Source: Paraburkholderia sp. HP33-1 (lineage in GTDB: Bacteria; Pseudomonadota; Gammaproteobacteria; Burkholderiales; Burkholderiaceae). From it: DNA of 64,000 nucleotides. Numbering within the stretch: position 1 is the stretch's first letter; every line of letters starts with the position of its first letter. Below the pieces are notes generated by a model that was not told the DNA's origin, did no database searches, and saw nothing but the letters and a program-made list of their open reading frames with translations. Location of the stretch: positions 3,038,001 to 3,102,000 of the forward strand of contig NZ_JAJEJR010000001.1 of assembly GCF_021390595.1 (NCBI RefSeq), written 5' to 3'. Made by a program: the position numbers and the translations under genes. This document shows, one piece after another, positions 19,385 to 29,267 of the stretch.

Positions 19385-20269
19385 ATGGAAAAGCGCTCTT
19401 ACTTCGGCACCAGCGCGCTGCCCTACCTGCTCGTCGCGCCGCAGTTGCTCATCACGCTGGTCTTCTTCCTGTGGCCGGCCGGAGAAGCGCTCTGGCAATC
19501 GACGCAAAGCCAGGACGCGTTCGGCACGTCGAGCCAGTTCGTCGGACTGGCGAACTTCAAACAGCTCTTCGCCGACCCGCTCTATCTGGCGTCGTTCAAC
19601 ACGACGATCGTGTTCTGCGCGCTCGTCACCGTCTCGGGCCTCGTGATCTCGCTGCTCCTCGCGGTCTGCACGGATCGCGTGACGCGCGGCAAGAAGGCCT
19701 ATCAAACGCTGCTGATCTGGCCGTACGCGGTCGCGCCCGCGATCGCCGCGGTGCTGTGGTCGTTCCTGTTCAACCCGAGCATCGGGCTCGTCACGTATGC
19801 GCTCGCGAAATACGGCATCGTCTGGAATCACGCGCTGAATCCCGGTCAGGCGATGTTCCTCGTCGTGCTTGCGTCCGTCTGGCAGCAGGTCAGCTATAAC
19901 TTTCTGTTCTTCTACGCGGGCCTGCAAGCGATTCCGCGCTCGCTGATCGAAGCGGCGGCGATCGACGGTGCCGGTCCGGTGCGCCGCTTCTTCGGCATCG
20001 CCCTGCCGCTGCTGTCGCCGACAACGTTCTTTCTGCTGGTGATCAACATCACCTACGCGTTCTTCGACACCTTCCCGGTGATCGATGCGGCGACCGGCGG
20101 CGGCCCCGGTCAGGCCACCCGCACACTGATTTACAAGATCTTCGCCGAAGGCTTCCAGGGGCTCGACATCGGCAGCTCGGGCGCGCAGTCGGTCGTGCTG
20201 ATGATCATCGTCGTGGTGCTGACCGTCGTGCAATTCCGCTTCATCGAACGCAGGGTTCAATACTCATGA
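19385..20269 (+). CDS. ugpA: sn-Glycerol-3-phosphate ABC transporter permease
   Basis: A 294-residue inner-membrane permease with about six transmembrane segments. The N-terminus reads [20 protein letters not shown]. The EAA loop that contacts the ATPase is [24 protein letters not shown] near residues 196-219. It overlaps ugpE by 4 nt (ATGA), so translation is probably coupled. Forms the channel with UgpE and UgpC. Confidence 0.95.
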   Translation: MEKRSYFGTSALPYLLVAPQLLITLVFFLWPAGEALWQSTQSQDAFGTSSQFVGLANFKQLFADPLYLASFNTTIVFCALVTVSGLVISLLLAVCTDRVTRGKKAYQTLLIWPYAVAPAIAAVLWSFLFNPSIGLVTYALAKYGIVWNHALNPGQAMFLVVLASVWQQVSYNFLFFYAGLQAIPRSLIEAAAIDGAGPVRRFFGIALPLLSPTTFFLLVINITYAFFDTFPVIDAATGGGPGQATRTLIYKIFAEGFQGLDIGSSGAQSVVLMIIVVVLTVVQFRFIERRVQYS

Positions 20270-21111
20270 TCGAGAACCGACGCGGTTTCGACCTCTTCTG
20301 TCACGCGGTGCTGATCGTCGGCGTCGCGCTGGTGGTGTTTCCGGTGTACGTCGCGTTCTGCGCGGCTACGATGAGCGAGCACGAAGTGTTCACGGTGCCG
20401 CTGTCGCTCGTGCCGAGCACGCATCTGTTCGAGAACATCGCCACGATCTGGACGCACGGCACCGGCAACGCGGCGGCGCCGTTCAATCGCATGCTGTTCA
20501 ACAGCCTCGTGATGGCGCTCGTGATCGCGATCGGCAAGATCGCCGTGTCGATGATCTCCGCGTACGCGATCGTCTACTTCCGCTTTCCGTTTCGCACGTT
20601 CGCGTTCTGGCTGATTTTCGTCACGCTGATGCTGCCGGTCGAAGTGCGCATTTTCCCGACCGTGCAAGTGGTGTCGTCGATGCATCTGAGCAATACGTAC
20701 ACCGGTTTGACGCTGCCGCTGATCGCGTCGGCCACCGCGACGTTCCTGTTCCGCCAGTTCTTCAAGACGCTGCCGGACGAACTGATGGAGGCCGCGCGCA
20801 TCGACGGCGCGGGCGCAGTGCGCTTCTTCTGGGACGTCGTGCTGCCGCTGTCGCGCACCACCATGGCGGCGCTCTTCGTGATCACGTTCATCTACGGCTG
20901 GAACCAGTATCTGTGGCCGATCCTGATCACGAGCCAGCAGTCGCTGACCACTGCGGTGATCGGCATCAAGGGGATGATCGCCTCGGGCGACACCGCGACC
21001 GAATGGCATCTGGTGATGACGGCCACGCTGCTCGCGATGCTGCCGCCGCTGGTGGTCGTGCTGACGATGCAGCGCTGGTTCGTGCGCGGCCTCGTCGATT
21101 CGGAAAAATGA
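20266..21111 (+). CDS. ugpE: sn-Glycerol-3-phosphate ABC transporter permease
   Basis: A 281-residue second permease subunit, about six transmembrane segments, with the EAA loop [25 protein letters not shown] near residues 173-197. It starts inside the ugpA stop codon region (4-nt overlap). It is followed 50 nt later by the ATPase gene. Confidence 0.95.
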   Translation: MIENRRGFDLFCHAVLIVGVALVVFPVYVAFCAATMSEHEVFTVPLSLVPSTHLFENIATIWTHGTGNAAAPFNRMLFNSLVMALVIAIGKIAVSMISAYAIVYFRFPFRTFAFWLIFVTLMLPVEVRIFPTVQVVSSMHLSNTYTGLTLPLIASATATFLFRQFFKTLPDELMEAARIDGAGAVRFFWDVVLPLSRTTMAALFVITFIYGWNQYLWPILITSQQSLTTAVIGIKGMIASGDTATEWHLVMTATLLAMLPPLVVVLTMQRWFVRGLVDSEK

Positions 21112-21161
21112 CCGGGCATGGCGAACTGCAACAAGCACTCAAAAGACAAGGCTAGAACGGT

Positions 21162-22250
21162 ATGGCTGCACTGACTCTGCAAAGCGTTAAGAAAACCTAC
21201 GACGGCAAACAGTTCGTGTTGCACGGCATCGACGTCGACATCGCCGACGGCGAATTCGTCGTGATGGTCGGTCCGTCCGGCTGCGGCAAATCGACGTTGC
21301 TGCGAATGGTCGCCGGGCTCGAACGCATCTCCGACGGCAGCATTTCGATCGCCGGCAAGGTCGTCAACGAGCTGGAGCCGAAGGATCGCAACATCGCGAT
21401 GGTGTTCCAGAACTACGCGCTGTATCCGCATATGAGCGTGGCCGAGAACATGGGCTACGCGTTGAAGATCGGGGGCGTCGACCGTGCGCAGATCGCGAAG
21501 CGCGTGGAAGCCGCCGCGCAGATTCTCGAACTCGGCGCGCTGTTGCAACGCAAGCCGCGCGAGCTGTCGGGCGGGCAGCGACAGCGTGTCGCGATGGGCC
21601 GCGCGATCGTGCGCGAGCCGGCCGTGTTTCTATTCGACGAGCCGCTATCGAATCTCGACGCGCGTCTGCGCGTGCAGATGCGCCTCGAAATCCAGCGTCT
21701 GCATGCGCGCCTGAAGACCACGAGCCTGTACGTGACGCACGATCAGATCGAAGCGATGACGCTGGCGCAACGCGTGATCGTGATGAACAAGGGCCACGCC
21801 GAGCAGATCGGCGCGCCGACCGAGGTCTACGAACGGCCGGCCACGGTGTTCGTCGCGAGCTTTATCGGCTCGCCGGGGATGAACCTGCTCGAAGGCCGCG
21901 TCGCCGACGACGGCTCGACGTTCGACGTCGCCGGCAATGGCCCGAAGCTGCCGCTCGCGGGCGTACCGTCGATCGGCCGCGAAGTCGCGACAGGCCGCGA
22001 ATGGACGCTCGGCATCCGCCCCGAGCATATGAGCCCGGGCGCGGCCAACGCTCCGTCCGCGACGCTGACCGTCGATTCCTGCGAACTGCTCGGCGCGGAC
22101 AACCTCGCGCACGGCCGCTGGGGCAAACACGACGTGACAACGCGTCTGCCGCACGCGCATCGTCCTGCGGCGGGCGAAGCGCTGCAGGTCGCGCTGCCCG
22201 CGCAGCATCTGCACTTCTTCGATCCGGCGACGGGGCGTCGCGCCAACTGA
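21162..22250 (+). CDS. ugpC: sn-Glycerol-3-phosphate ABC transporter ATP-binding protein
   Basis: A 362-residue MalK/UgpC-type ATPase that powers the importer. Walker A GPSGCGKST is at residues 37-45, then the Q-loop VFQNYALYPHMSVAENM, signature LSGGQRQRVAMGRAIVR, Walker B FLFDEPLSNLDA, and switch His in YVTHDQIEAMTLA. A C-terminal OB-like regulatory domain contains LGIRPEHM. Last gene of ugpBAEC; no ugpQ phosphodiesterase gene follows. Confidence 0.95.
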   Translation: MAALTLQSVKKTYDGKQFVLHGIDVDIADGEFVVMVGPSGCGKSTLLRMVAGLERISDGSISIAGKVVNELEPKDRNIAMVFQNYALYPHMSVAENMGYALKIGGVDRAQIAKRVEAAAQILELGALLQRKPRELSGGQRQRVAMGRAIVREPAVFLFDEPLSNLDARLRVQMRLEIQRLHARLKTTSLYVTHDQIEAMTLAQRVIVMNKGHAEQIGAPTEVYERPATVFVASFIGSPGMNLLEGRVADDGSTFDVAGNGPKLPLAGVPSIGREVATGREWTLGIRPEHMSPGAANAPSATLTVDSCELLGADNLAHGRWGKHDVTTRLPHAHRPAAGEALQVALPAQHLHFFDPATGRRAN

Positions 22251-22493
22251 GACGCCAGCGGGGCGCCGCGGCCTGCCCGCCACCCGCCCCGCCGCCGGAA
22301 CTCCCCCGCCGCCCGGCCCTCGCCGCGAAGTACAATGCCACCTGAACCAAACGCCGCGCGCGGCAGCATCGTCTGAGTCCGACGCAGCGCCGGCCGGCGC
22401 CGGGTGTTCCGCCCGGCCCTCACACCGATTACCCATTCACCCTCGACTGCCCGCCCGCATGCGGCCGGCGTCGTCAACGTCTATTGCAAGCAA

Positions 22494-24158
22494 ATGGCCC
22501 AATACGTTTTCACCATGAACCGGGTCGGCAAGATCGTGCCGCCCAAGCGCCAGATCCTGAAAGACATCTCGCTGTCGTTCTTCCCCGGCGCGAAGATCGG
22601 CCTGCTCGGCTTGAACGGCTCGGGCAAGTCGACGCTGATCCGCATCATGGCTGGTGTGGACACGGAAATCGAAGGCGAAGCCACGCCGATGCCGAACCTG
22701 AACATCGGCTATCTGCCGCAGGAGCCGCAGCTCGACCCGCAGAAGACCGTGCGTGAAGCGGTCGAGGAAGGCCTCGGCGACGTGTTCAACGCACAGAAGA
22801 AGCTCGACGAAATCTACGCGGCCTACGCCGAGCCGGACGCCGACTTCGACGCTCTCGCCGCCGAGCAGGCGAAGTACGAAGCGATCCTCGCGACGACCGA
22901 CGGCAGCGCCGAGCAGCAGATCGAAATCGCCGCCGACGCGCTGCGTCTGCCGGCGTGGGACGCGAAGATCGAGCATCTGTCTGGCGGCGAAAAGCGCCGC
23001 GTGGCGCTGTGCAAGCTGCTGCTGCAAAAGCCCGACATGCTATTGCTCGATGAGCCGACCAACCACCTCGACGCGGAATCGGTCGAATGGCTCGAACAGT
23101 TCCTGACGCGCTTCCCGGGCACCGTGGTCGCCGTCACGCACGATCGCTACTTCCTCGATAACGCCGCCGAGTGGATTCTCGAACTCGACCGCGGGCACGG
23201 CATTCCGTGGAAGGGCAACTACAGCAGCTGGCTCGATCAGAAGGAAGAGCGCCTGAAGCAGGAAGAAGCGTCGGAATCGGCGCGCCAGAAGGCGATCAAG
23301 AAGGAACTCGAGTGGGTGCGCCAGAACCCGAAGGGCCGCCAGGCGAAGTCGAAGGCGCGTATCGCCCGCTTCGAGGAGCTGAACAGCCAGGACTACCAGA
23401 AGCGCAACGAAACGCAGGAAATCTTCATTCCGGTCGGTGACCGCCTCGGCAATGAAGTGATCGAGTTCAAGAACGTCAGCAAGTCGTACGGCGATCGTCT
23501 GCTGCTCGATAACGTCAGCTTCAAGATTCCGGCGGGCGCGATCGTCGGCATCATCGGTCCGAACGGCGCCGGCAAGTCCACGCTGTTCCGCATGCTGACC
23601 GACCGCGAGCAACCCGATTCGGGCGAAATCGTGAAGGGCCCGACCGTCAAGCTCGCTTACGTGGACCAGAGCCGCGAAGCGCTTGCAGGCACGAAGACCG
23701 TGTTCGAGGAAATCTCGGGTGGCGCGGACGTGCTGACGGTCGGCAAGTACGAAACGCCGTCGCGCGCGTATATCGGCCGCTTCAACTTCAAGGGCGGCGA
23801 CCAGCAGAAGATCGTCGGCAATCTGTCCGGCGGCGAGCGCGGTCGTCTGCATCTGGCGAAGACGCTGATCGCGGGCGGCAATGTGCTGCTGCTCGACGAA
23901 CCGTCGAACGACCTCGACGTCGAAACGCTGCGCGCGCTCGAAGACGCGCTGCTCGAATTCGCGGGCTCGGTGATGGTGATCTCGCACGATCGCTGGTTCC
24001 TCGACCGTATCGCGACGCACATCCTCGCGTTCGAGGGTGACTCGCAGGTCACGTTCTTCGACGGCAACTACCAGGAATACGAAGCAGACAAGCGCGCTCG
24101 CCTCGGCGAGGAAGGTGCGCGGCCGAAGCGTCTGCGCTACAAGCCGATCTCGCGTTAA
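22494..24158 (+). CDS. ettA: Energy-dependent translational throttle protein EttA (ABC-F)
   Basis: A 554-residue ABC-F protein that binds the ribosomal E site and gates translation according to ATP/ADP state. It has two ATPase cassettes (Walker [10 protein letters not shown] near 39-47 and GPNGAGKST in the second half), signatures [13 protein letters not shown] and [13 protein letters not shown], and the EttA-type arm and P-site tether region with [20 protein letters not shown] and [13 protein letters not shown]. The start [13 protein letters not shown] is the family N-terminus; the frame opens upstream without similarity. TACAAT at 22331-22336 is a possible -10. Confidence 0.95.
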   Translation: MAQYVFTMNRVGKIVPPKRQILKDISLSFFPGAKIGLLGLNGSGKSTLIRIMAGVDTEIEGEATPMPNLNIGYLPQEPQLDPQKTVREAVEEGLGDVFNAQKKLDEIYAAYAEPDADFDALAAEQAKYEAILATTDGSAEQQIEIAADALRLPAWDAKIEHLSGGEKRRVALCKLLLQKPDMLLLDEPTNHLDAESVEWLEQFLTRFPGTVVAVTHDRYFLDNAAEWILELDRGHGIPWKGNYSSWLDQKEERLKQEEASESARQKAIKKELEWVRQNPKGRQAKSKARIARFEELNSQDYQKRNETQEIFIPVGDRLGNEVIEFKNVSKSYGDRLLLDNVSFKIPAGAIVGIIGPNGAGKSTLFRMLTDREQPDSGEIVKGPTVKLAYVDQSREALAGTKTVFEEISGGADVLTVGKYETPSRAYIGRFNFKGGDQQKIVGNLSGGERGRLHLAKTLIAGGNVLLLDEPSNDLDVETLRALEDALLEFAGSVMVISHDRWFLDRIATHILAFEGDSQVTFFDGNYQEYEADKRARLGEEGARPKRLRYKPISR

Positions 24159-24361
24159 GAAGCGGGGAACAACGGCCCGTCTGGTGCAATGCCGGACGGG
24201 TCGCGGGGCACGCGCGTTGCTAGCCATCACATGGTGGGCCGGCGCGTGAAAATCCCGCGCACGCGACCGACGGTCAACACAACGCCGCACGAAGCGGTGA
24301 CGGCCTTGCATGGGACCCGAGTAAGCGCTGAAGCGCCAACTCGGGTCGACAGGAGACAAGC

Positions 24362-25486
24362 ATGGCGATGTCGAGGGGCAGGCGCTGGATCGCCGTCGTG
24401 GGCGCAACGCTATTGGCGCTGATTCTGATCGCGATCGGCGCGATGCAATTCGCACAACAGGAAGTCAAGAATCGCGTGAACGCGGTGCTCGGCCCGCTCG
24501 GCAGCGCCGACAGCATCGACGTCGGCCTCACCTCGGTTCACCTCACCCACGTTCTGCTGAAAGCGCCGCCCGGCTGGCCGGCGGGCGAACCGCTACGCGC
24601 CGACGAAATCACGATCACCCCCGACGTGCGCGATCTGATCGCGCGGCGCTTGCATATCCGCGAAGTCGTCGTGCGCGGCTTCGACATGGCCGTGCTGCGC
24701 ACGAAGGACGGCTCGCTGAATCTGCTGCCGAACCTGCGCGAAACGATGAACCGCGGCGATCAGCAGGGTGGCGCCGGCACGGCGGCGCCGACCCCGCGCG
24801 AAGAACAGGTCGACCATATCCGCTTCGAGCAGGGCAACTTCCACTTCTACGACATGACCGTCGGGCCGCCGCCGTTCAAGGTGACGGTGAGTAACGTCAA
24901 CGCGACGGTCGACAATCTGCATCTTCCGTCGCTCACCGAGCGGACCAACATCAGCGCCCGCGGCTCGCTGAAGGGGCCGGCGCATACGGGCACGATCACA
25001 TTCGACGGCTGGATCAAAATCGCCAGCCTCGATTCACAGACGACGACCACGCTGCAAGGCGTGGATGTCGCGATACTCGATCCCTATCTGCTGAAGAAGG
25101 CCGGCACGCGAGCGCAGGTGACGGGGGGCACCGTCGATCTGAGCATCGAATCGACGGTGCGCGACTATCACCTGCATGCGCCCGGCACCGTGATGGTCCA
25201 CGATCTCCAGCTCGCCGAAACGGACAATCCACTCGAAACGTTTATGTCGATTCCGACCCGCGCCGCCGTCGCCGCGCTGAAGACACATAACGGCGACATT
25301 GCGCTGCATTTCGTTCTGGATGGCGATCTGCGCGATCCGAAGTTCTCAGTGCGCGAAGGGATTCTCGCGCGCATCGGCGAGGGGTTTGCAAAGGCGTTGG
25401 GGGTTAGCGTCGAAGGCGTCGCGAAGGGCGCGGGCGAGACCGTCAAGGGTCTCGGCAACGCGTTGAAGAATCTGTTGGGACAGTAG
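24362..25486 (+). CDS. AsmA-like / DUF748-type envelope protein
   Basis: A 374-residue protein with an N-terminal membrane anchor (about residues 9-27) and a long beta-rich periplasmic region in the AsmA style (VGLTSVHLTHVLLKAPPGWPAGEPLRADEI in part; repeated short amphipathic strands). The C-terminus is helical and Gly-rich (GVAKGAGETVKGLGNALKNLLG). It is shorter than E. coli AsmA. GGAGACAAGC precedes the start. Its stop lies 8 bp from the stop of the convergent HAD gene. The exact family (DUF748 or AsmA) needs a profile search. Confidence 0.7.
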   Translation: MAMSRGRRWIAVVGATLLALILIAIGAMQFAQQEVKNRVNAVLGPLGSADSIDVGLTSVHLTHVLLKAPPGWPAGEPLRADEITITPDVRDLIARRLHIREVVVRGFDMAVLRTKDGSLNLLPNLRETMNRGDQQGGAGTAAPTPREEQVDHIRFEQGNFHFYDMTVGPPPFKVTVSNVNATVDNLHLPSLTERTNISARGSLKGPAHTGTITFDGWIKIASLDSQTTTTLQGVDVAILDPYLLKKAGTRAQVTGGTVDLSIESTVRDYHLHAPGTVMVHDLQLAETDNPLETFMSIPTRAAVAALKTHNGDIALHFVLDGDLRDPKFSVREGILARIGEGFAKALGVSVEGVAKGAGETVKGLGNALKNLLGQ

Positions 25487-25494
25487 CGGTCAGC

Positions 25495-26118
25495 TCAAAC
25501 CGGCAAGCCCAACTCGCGCAGCTTCGCTGCCGTTTGCGCGGCGCTCGTATGATGCACGCCGTGCCAGCCGAGCGCCGTCGCGGCTTCGGCGTTCTTCGCG
25601 TTGTCGTCGATGAAGACGAGTTCGGCCGGCTCAACGCCGGGCATTTGCAATTCGACGCGCCGGCGCATTTCCGCGAAGATCGCCGGATCGGGCTTCACGA
25701 GCTTGACGCGCCCCGACACGACGATGTCGCGAAACCGCCGCAGCACGGGATAGTGCTCCCACGCGTACGGGAAAGTCTCGGCCGACCAGTTGGTGAGCCC
25801 GAAGAGCGGCACGTCGGCCGCTTCGAGCTTTTCCATCAGCGCGACGCCGTCATCGAGCACGCCCGCCACCATCTCGTGCCAACGATCGTAGAACGCCCGG
25901 ATCAGCGGTTCGTGATCGGGAAACCGCGCGATCAGCTCGTCGGTGGCTTCGACGATCGGCTGGCCGCCGTCCTGGCGGATCACCCAGTCCATCGAGCACA
26001 CGTGCGTGAGGAACCAGCGGCGCTCGGCTTCGTCGGGAATCAGCTCGCGGTACAGGTACTCGGGACTCCAGTCGATCAGCACGCCGCCGAAATCGAACAC
26101 CACTGCCTTGATTGCCAT
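25495..26118 (-). CDS. HAD-superfamily hydrolase (subfamily IA)
   Basis: A 207-residue phosphatase-like protein. It has motif I VFDFGGVLIDWSPEYLYRELIPD with the nucleophile Asp9, a Gly replacing the usual fourth motif residue as in YihX-type enzymes, motif II LTNWS, the Lys segment VSGRVKLVKPDPAIF, and motif IV VFIDDNAKNAEAATALGW. It resembles YihX-like sugar-phosphate phosphatases; the substrate is not predictable. It lies 31 nt downstream of the aminopeptidase P gene, probably co-transcribed. Confidence 0.85.
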   Translation of the reverse strand: MAIKAVVFDFGGVLIDWSPEYLYRELIPDEAERRWFLTHVCSMDWVIRQDGGQPIVEATDELIARFPDHEPLIRAFYDRWHEMVAGVLDDGVALMEKLEAADVPLFGLTNWSAETFPYAWEHYPVLRRFRDIVVSGRVKLVKPDPAIFAEMRRRVELQMPGVEPAELVFIDDNAKNAEAATALGWHGVHHTSAAQTAAKLRELGLPV

Positions 26119-26149
26119 GCCCGCTCCGTTTGGAAGGTCGTCGCTGCGC

Positions 26150-27964
26150 TCAGATCGGTTGCGTGCGCAGCTCGAGCCACGCCTTCGCGTCGCCCGACAC
26201 ATGCGACGCGAGCCGCGTGCGCACCGTCTCGTGATACGCGTTGAGCCACGCGCGCTCGTCGTCGCGCAGCAGCGACAGCTCGATGCAGCGCGTGTCGATC
26301 GGGCACAGTGTCAGCGTTTCGAACTTCAGAAAATCGCCGAATTCGGTTTTTTCCGCGGCCACGTTCAGCACGAGGTTTTCGATGCGCACGCCCCACTTGC
26401 CCGGCCGATACAGACCCGGCTCGTTCGACGTGATCATGCCCTCTTCCATTGCGGTCCACGGTTCGGCCGGCGCATAGTGCGAGATCACCTGCGGGCCTTC
26501 GTGCACGTTCAGGAAGTAGCCGACGCCGTGACCGGTGCCGTGGCCATAGTCGGCGCCGGCCTGCCAGATCGGCGCGCGCGCGATCGCGTCGAGCATCGGC
26601 GAGCGGATGCCGCGCGGGAATTGCGCGCGTGACAGCGCGATCATGCCCTTCAGCACGACGGTGAAATCGCGCCGCTGTTCATCGCTCGGCGTGCCGACCG
26701 GGACGACGCGCGTGATATCGGTCGTGCCGCTCAGGTACTGGCCACCCGAATCGATCAGCAGCAAGCCATTGCCCTCGATCACCGCATGCGACTCCTCGGT
26801 CGCGCGATAGTGCGGCATCGCGCCGTTCGCGTTGAAGCCCGCGATCGTCGCGAAGCTCAGCGACACGAACCCCGGACGGCGCGCGCGGGCGGCCGTCAGA
26901 TGTTCGTCGATCGTCAGCTCGGTGATGCGCTCGCGGCCCAGCGCGCTTTCGAACCACGCGAAAAATTCGGCGAGCGCGGCGCCGTCCTGCTCCATCGTCT
27001 CGCGCACGTGCGCGGCGTCGGCGGCGGTCTTGCGCGACTTGAGGAAAGTGGACGGATTGACCGCCTCAACCACCTTGACCGACGACGGCACCGCCTGCAG
27101 CGAGCCGTACGTGATGCGGCGCGGATCGATCAGCAGCGTGCTGCCGGCCGGCAGCGCGGCGAGCGCGTCGGCGGCTTTCGCGTACGGCTCGATGCTGACG
27201 CCGTCACGCGCGAGCACGTCGGCGAGCGCCGGCGACACCTTGCCGTCTGCGACAAAGAGCGACACGCGATCCACCCCGATCAGCGCATGCGCGACGAACA
27301 CCGGGTTGTAGCTGACATCGGCGCCGCGCAGGTTCAGCAGCCACGCGAGATCGTCGAGCGTCGAAATGAAATGCCACTGCGCGCCTCGGTCGGCCATCGC
27401 GCGGCGCACCTGCGCGAGCTTTTCCGCGCGCGCGACGCCCGCTTGCGGCGCGGCGTGCTCGAAGACGGCGTCGGCGGGCAGCGTTGGGCGCTGCGCCCAG
27501 ATCGCGTCGAACAGGTCGACGTCGGTGCGCAGCTGCACGCCGCGCGCGTTCAGCGCCGCGCTCAAGGCACGCGCCGCCGCGACACCGAGCACCGCGCCGT
27601 CCACACCGACCGTACCGCCGCTCGCGACGTTCCGCGCGAGCCATTCGAAATGCGGCGTGGTCAGCTGACCGCCGGTCATCTTCATCAACTCGACTCCGGT
27701 GCCGGCGAGCTGCGCGCTCGCCTGCTCCCAGTAGCGGCTGTCGGTCCAGACGCCGGCGAAATCGGCGGTGACGATCAGCGTGCCGGCCGAGCCGGTGAAG
27801 CCAGACAGCCACTGGCGACCTTGCCAGCGCCCGGGCAGATACTCGGACAGGTGCGGGTCCGCCGACGGCACGAGGTAAGCGGCGATGCCTTCGCGCGCCA
27901 TCGCGGCGCGCAAGCTCGCGAGGCGCTCGGGAATGGAGGAGGTTTCGGGAAGTCGGGCGTTCAT
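26150..27964 (-). CDS. Aminopeptidase P family protein (M24B, Xaa-Pro aminopeptidase)
   Basis: A 604-residue long-form aminopeptidase P releasing N-terminal residues before proline. It has two creatinase-like N-terminal domains (SADPHLSEYLPGRWQGRQWLSGFTGSAGT, in part the family hallmark), then the pita-bread catalytic domain with metal ligands in LLIDSGGQYLSGTTDITR, the His region GHGTGHGVGYFLNVHEGP, TSNEPGLYRPGKWGVRIENL, and the C-terminal domain. No signal peptide, so cytoplasmic. It lies between a small membrane-protein gene and the HAD gene on the same strand. Confidence 0.93.
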   Translation of the reverse strand: MNARLPETSSIPERLASLRAAMAREGIAAYLVPSADPHLSEYLPGRWQGRQWLSGFTGSAGTLIVTADFAGVWTDSRYWEQASAQLAGTGVELMKMTGGQLTTPHFEWLARNVASGGTVGVDGAVLGVAAARALSAALNARGVQLRTDVDLFDAIWAQRPTLPADAVFEHAAPQAGVARAEKLAQVRRAMADRGAQWHFISTLDDLAWLLNLRGADVSYNPVFVAHALIGVDRVSLFVADGKVSPALADVLARDGVSIEPYAKAADALAALPAGSTLLIDPRRITYGSLQAVPSSVKVVEAVNPSTFLKSRKTAADAAHVRETMEQDGAALAEFFAWFESALGRERITELTIDEHLTAARARRPGFVSLSFATIAGFNANGAMPHYRATEESHAVIEGNGLLLIDSGGQYLSGTTDITRVVPVGTPSDEQRRDFTVVLKGMIALSRAQFPRGIRSPMLDAIARAPIWQAGADYGHGTGHGVGYFLNVHEGPQVISHYAPAEPWTAMEEGMITSNEPGLYRPGKWGVRIENLVLNVAAEKTEFGDFLKFETLTLCPIDTRCIELSLLRDDERAWLNAYHETVRTRLASHVSGDAKAWLELRTQPI

Positions 27965-27982
27965 GGAGTTACCTGCAAGGAT

Positions 27983-28282
27983 TCATCGACGGATTGATCG
28001 GCGCGAAAAGAGGCCGACCGTCACGCCGACGGCGACGAGCGCAACGGCAGTACATAGCGGCCATTCGAGCATGTCGCCGTCATGGAAGAGACCTGTCACA
28101 TTGCCGGCCATGCGCGTGACACTGGCGCCAAGCACGCCGGCCAACAGCGCGGCCCACCAGCGGGCGCGGCTCGCACGGCGCAGCGGGTGCAACCACCAGC
28201 CCGCGAGGCCGATCATGACGCCGAGCGCGAGAATGCCTGGCCAACCCATCAGGCGTGGGCTCCAGACTGGGATCTGAGACAC
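27983..28282 (-). CDS. Small multi-pass membrane protein
   Basis: A 99-residue protein with about three hydrophobic segments (GILALGVMIGLAGWWL, WAALLAGVLGASVTRMAG, LCTAVALVAVGVTVGLF) and a basic C-terminus FSRRSIRR. Glycine-rich helices recall the GlsB/YeaQ/YmgE stress-protein family, but the match by eye is weak. First gene of the minus-strand trio with the aminopeptidase P and HAD genes (18 nt gap); divergent from the response regulator. Confidence 0.65.
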   Translation of the reverse strand: MSQIPVWSPRLMGWPGILALGVMIGLAGWWLHPLRRASRARWWAALLAGVLGASVTRMAGNVTGLFHDGDMLEWPLCTAVALVAVGVTVGLFSRRSIRR

Positions 28283-28477
28283 GGCAAAATCAAATTCAGA
28301 TTCGTCTCATAGGCGGAAGAAGCAGCCAAGGCTAGCATTTTTGCCTCCTTAACTATAGAAGTTCAGCACGGCGCTTTCCGCATAGCGGTTGAGTTTAGGG
28401 GTCGGGGTGTGCTTAGGCAAGTTGTAAGTCTGATGAGAACGCCTGTACTCCGCCCGTTGCCAGGCTGACGCCGCGCC

Positions 28478-29188
28478 ATGCGCATCGCCCTTATCGAACC
28501 GGACGTGCAACACGCCAAACTGGTCGACCGGCTCATTTTTGCCGGCGGCCATGTATGTCTGCACTTCACCACCAGCGCCACCTTCTTGCAGCGCGCCGCC
28601 GACGAATTTTTCGACTTGCTGATCACCGAAAGCTGGGCCGGCGACCATTGCGCCGAAGACGTGATCCCGCGTGCCCGCTCCATTTTGCCTGGCCTGCCCG
28701 TCATGATGCTGATGACGGCACCGCGCGAAAGCCAGATTGTCGCCGCGCTGCATGCAGGCGCCGACGATTGCCTGAGCAAGCCGGTGCGCGGGCCAGAAAT
28801 GCTCGCGCGCGTCGAGGCGCTGCAGCGCCGCGCGGGAGTGCGGCGACCCGCCAACCGGCGGCGCGACGTGATCGGCGGTTACACGTTCGACGCAGCGAAT
28901 TTCGCCGTGACCTTCCGCGAGCTGACCGTCACCCTGACGCCGAAGGAATTCCACCTTGCGCTGCTGCTGTTCAACAATCTGGCACGGCCGGTGTCGCGCG
29001 CGCATATTCTCGAAACCGTGTGGTCGCGCCGCCGCGACGTAAAGTCGCGCACCATCGACACCCACGCGTCGCGCGTGCGCAGCAAGCTGCAACTGCGGCC
29101 GGAGCTTGGCTACGTGCTGACGCCAGTCTATGGTTACGGTTATCAGCTGGACGCGATTCCGCTGGAGAGCCTGACAGGCCCGAGCTAA
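28478..29188 (+). CDS. Atypical OmpR/PhoB-family response regulator
   Basis: A 236-residue protein with an N-terminal receiver domain and a C-terminal winged-helix DNA-binding domain (TLTPKEFHLALLLFNNLARPVSRAHILETVW in part, then TIDTHASRVRSKL and GYGYQL). In the receiver the acidic pocket (IEPD, residues 6-9), the switch Thr (MLMTAP) and the conserved Lys (CLSKPV) are present. The phospho-acceptor position, in FDLLITE, is Glu51 instead of Asp. No histidine kinase gene adjoins it. It is probably phosphorylation-independent or constitutively active. Confidence 0.88.
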   Translation: MRIALIEPDVQHAKLVDRLIFAGGHVCLHFTTSATFLQRAADEFFDLLITESWAGDHCAEDVIPRARSILPGLPVMMLMTAPRESQIVAALHAGADDCLSKPVRGPEMLARVEALQRRAGVRRPANRRRDVIGGYTFDAANFAVTFRELTVTLTPKEFHLALLLFNNLARPVSRAHILETVWSRRRDVKSRTIDTHASRVRSKLQLRPELGYVLTPVYGYGYQLDAIPLESLTGPS

Positions 29189-29235
29189 CGCATGCGGGGA
29201 ATACGGCGTGCAGGATGTGAGAATCGTGGAAACGC

Positions 29236-29241
29236 TATAAT
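29236..29241 (+). promoter_or_regulatory. Probable -10 element of hemA
   Basis: A perfect TATAAT lies 26 nt before the hemA ATG in an otherwise GC-rich stretch. No good -35 is visible at 16-18 bp. The implied leader of about 20 nt has no Shine-Dalgarno sequence. Confidence 0.5.
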
Positions 29242-29267
29242 ATAGGGCTGAACGATAGCTCCCCCAA

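Noticed and set aside
24185..24225. Imperfect CCCGTC/GACGGG hairpin after ettA
   Set aside because: No U tract and a mismatched stem; not reported as a terminator.
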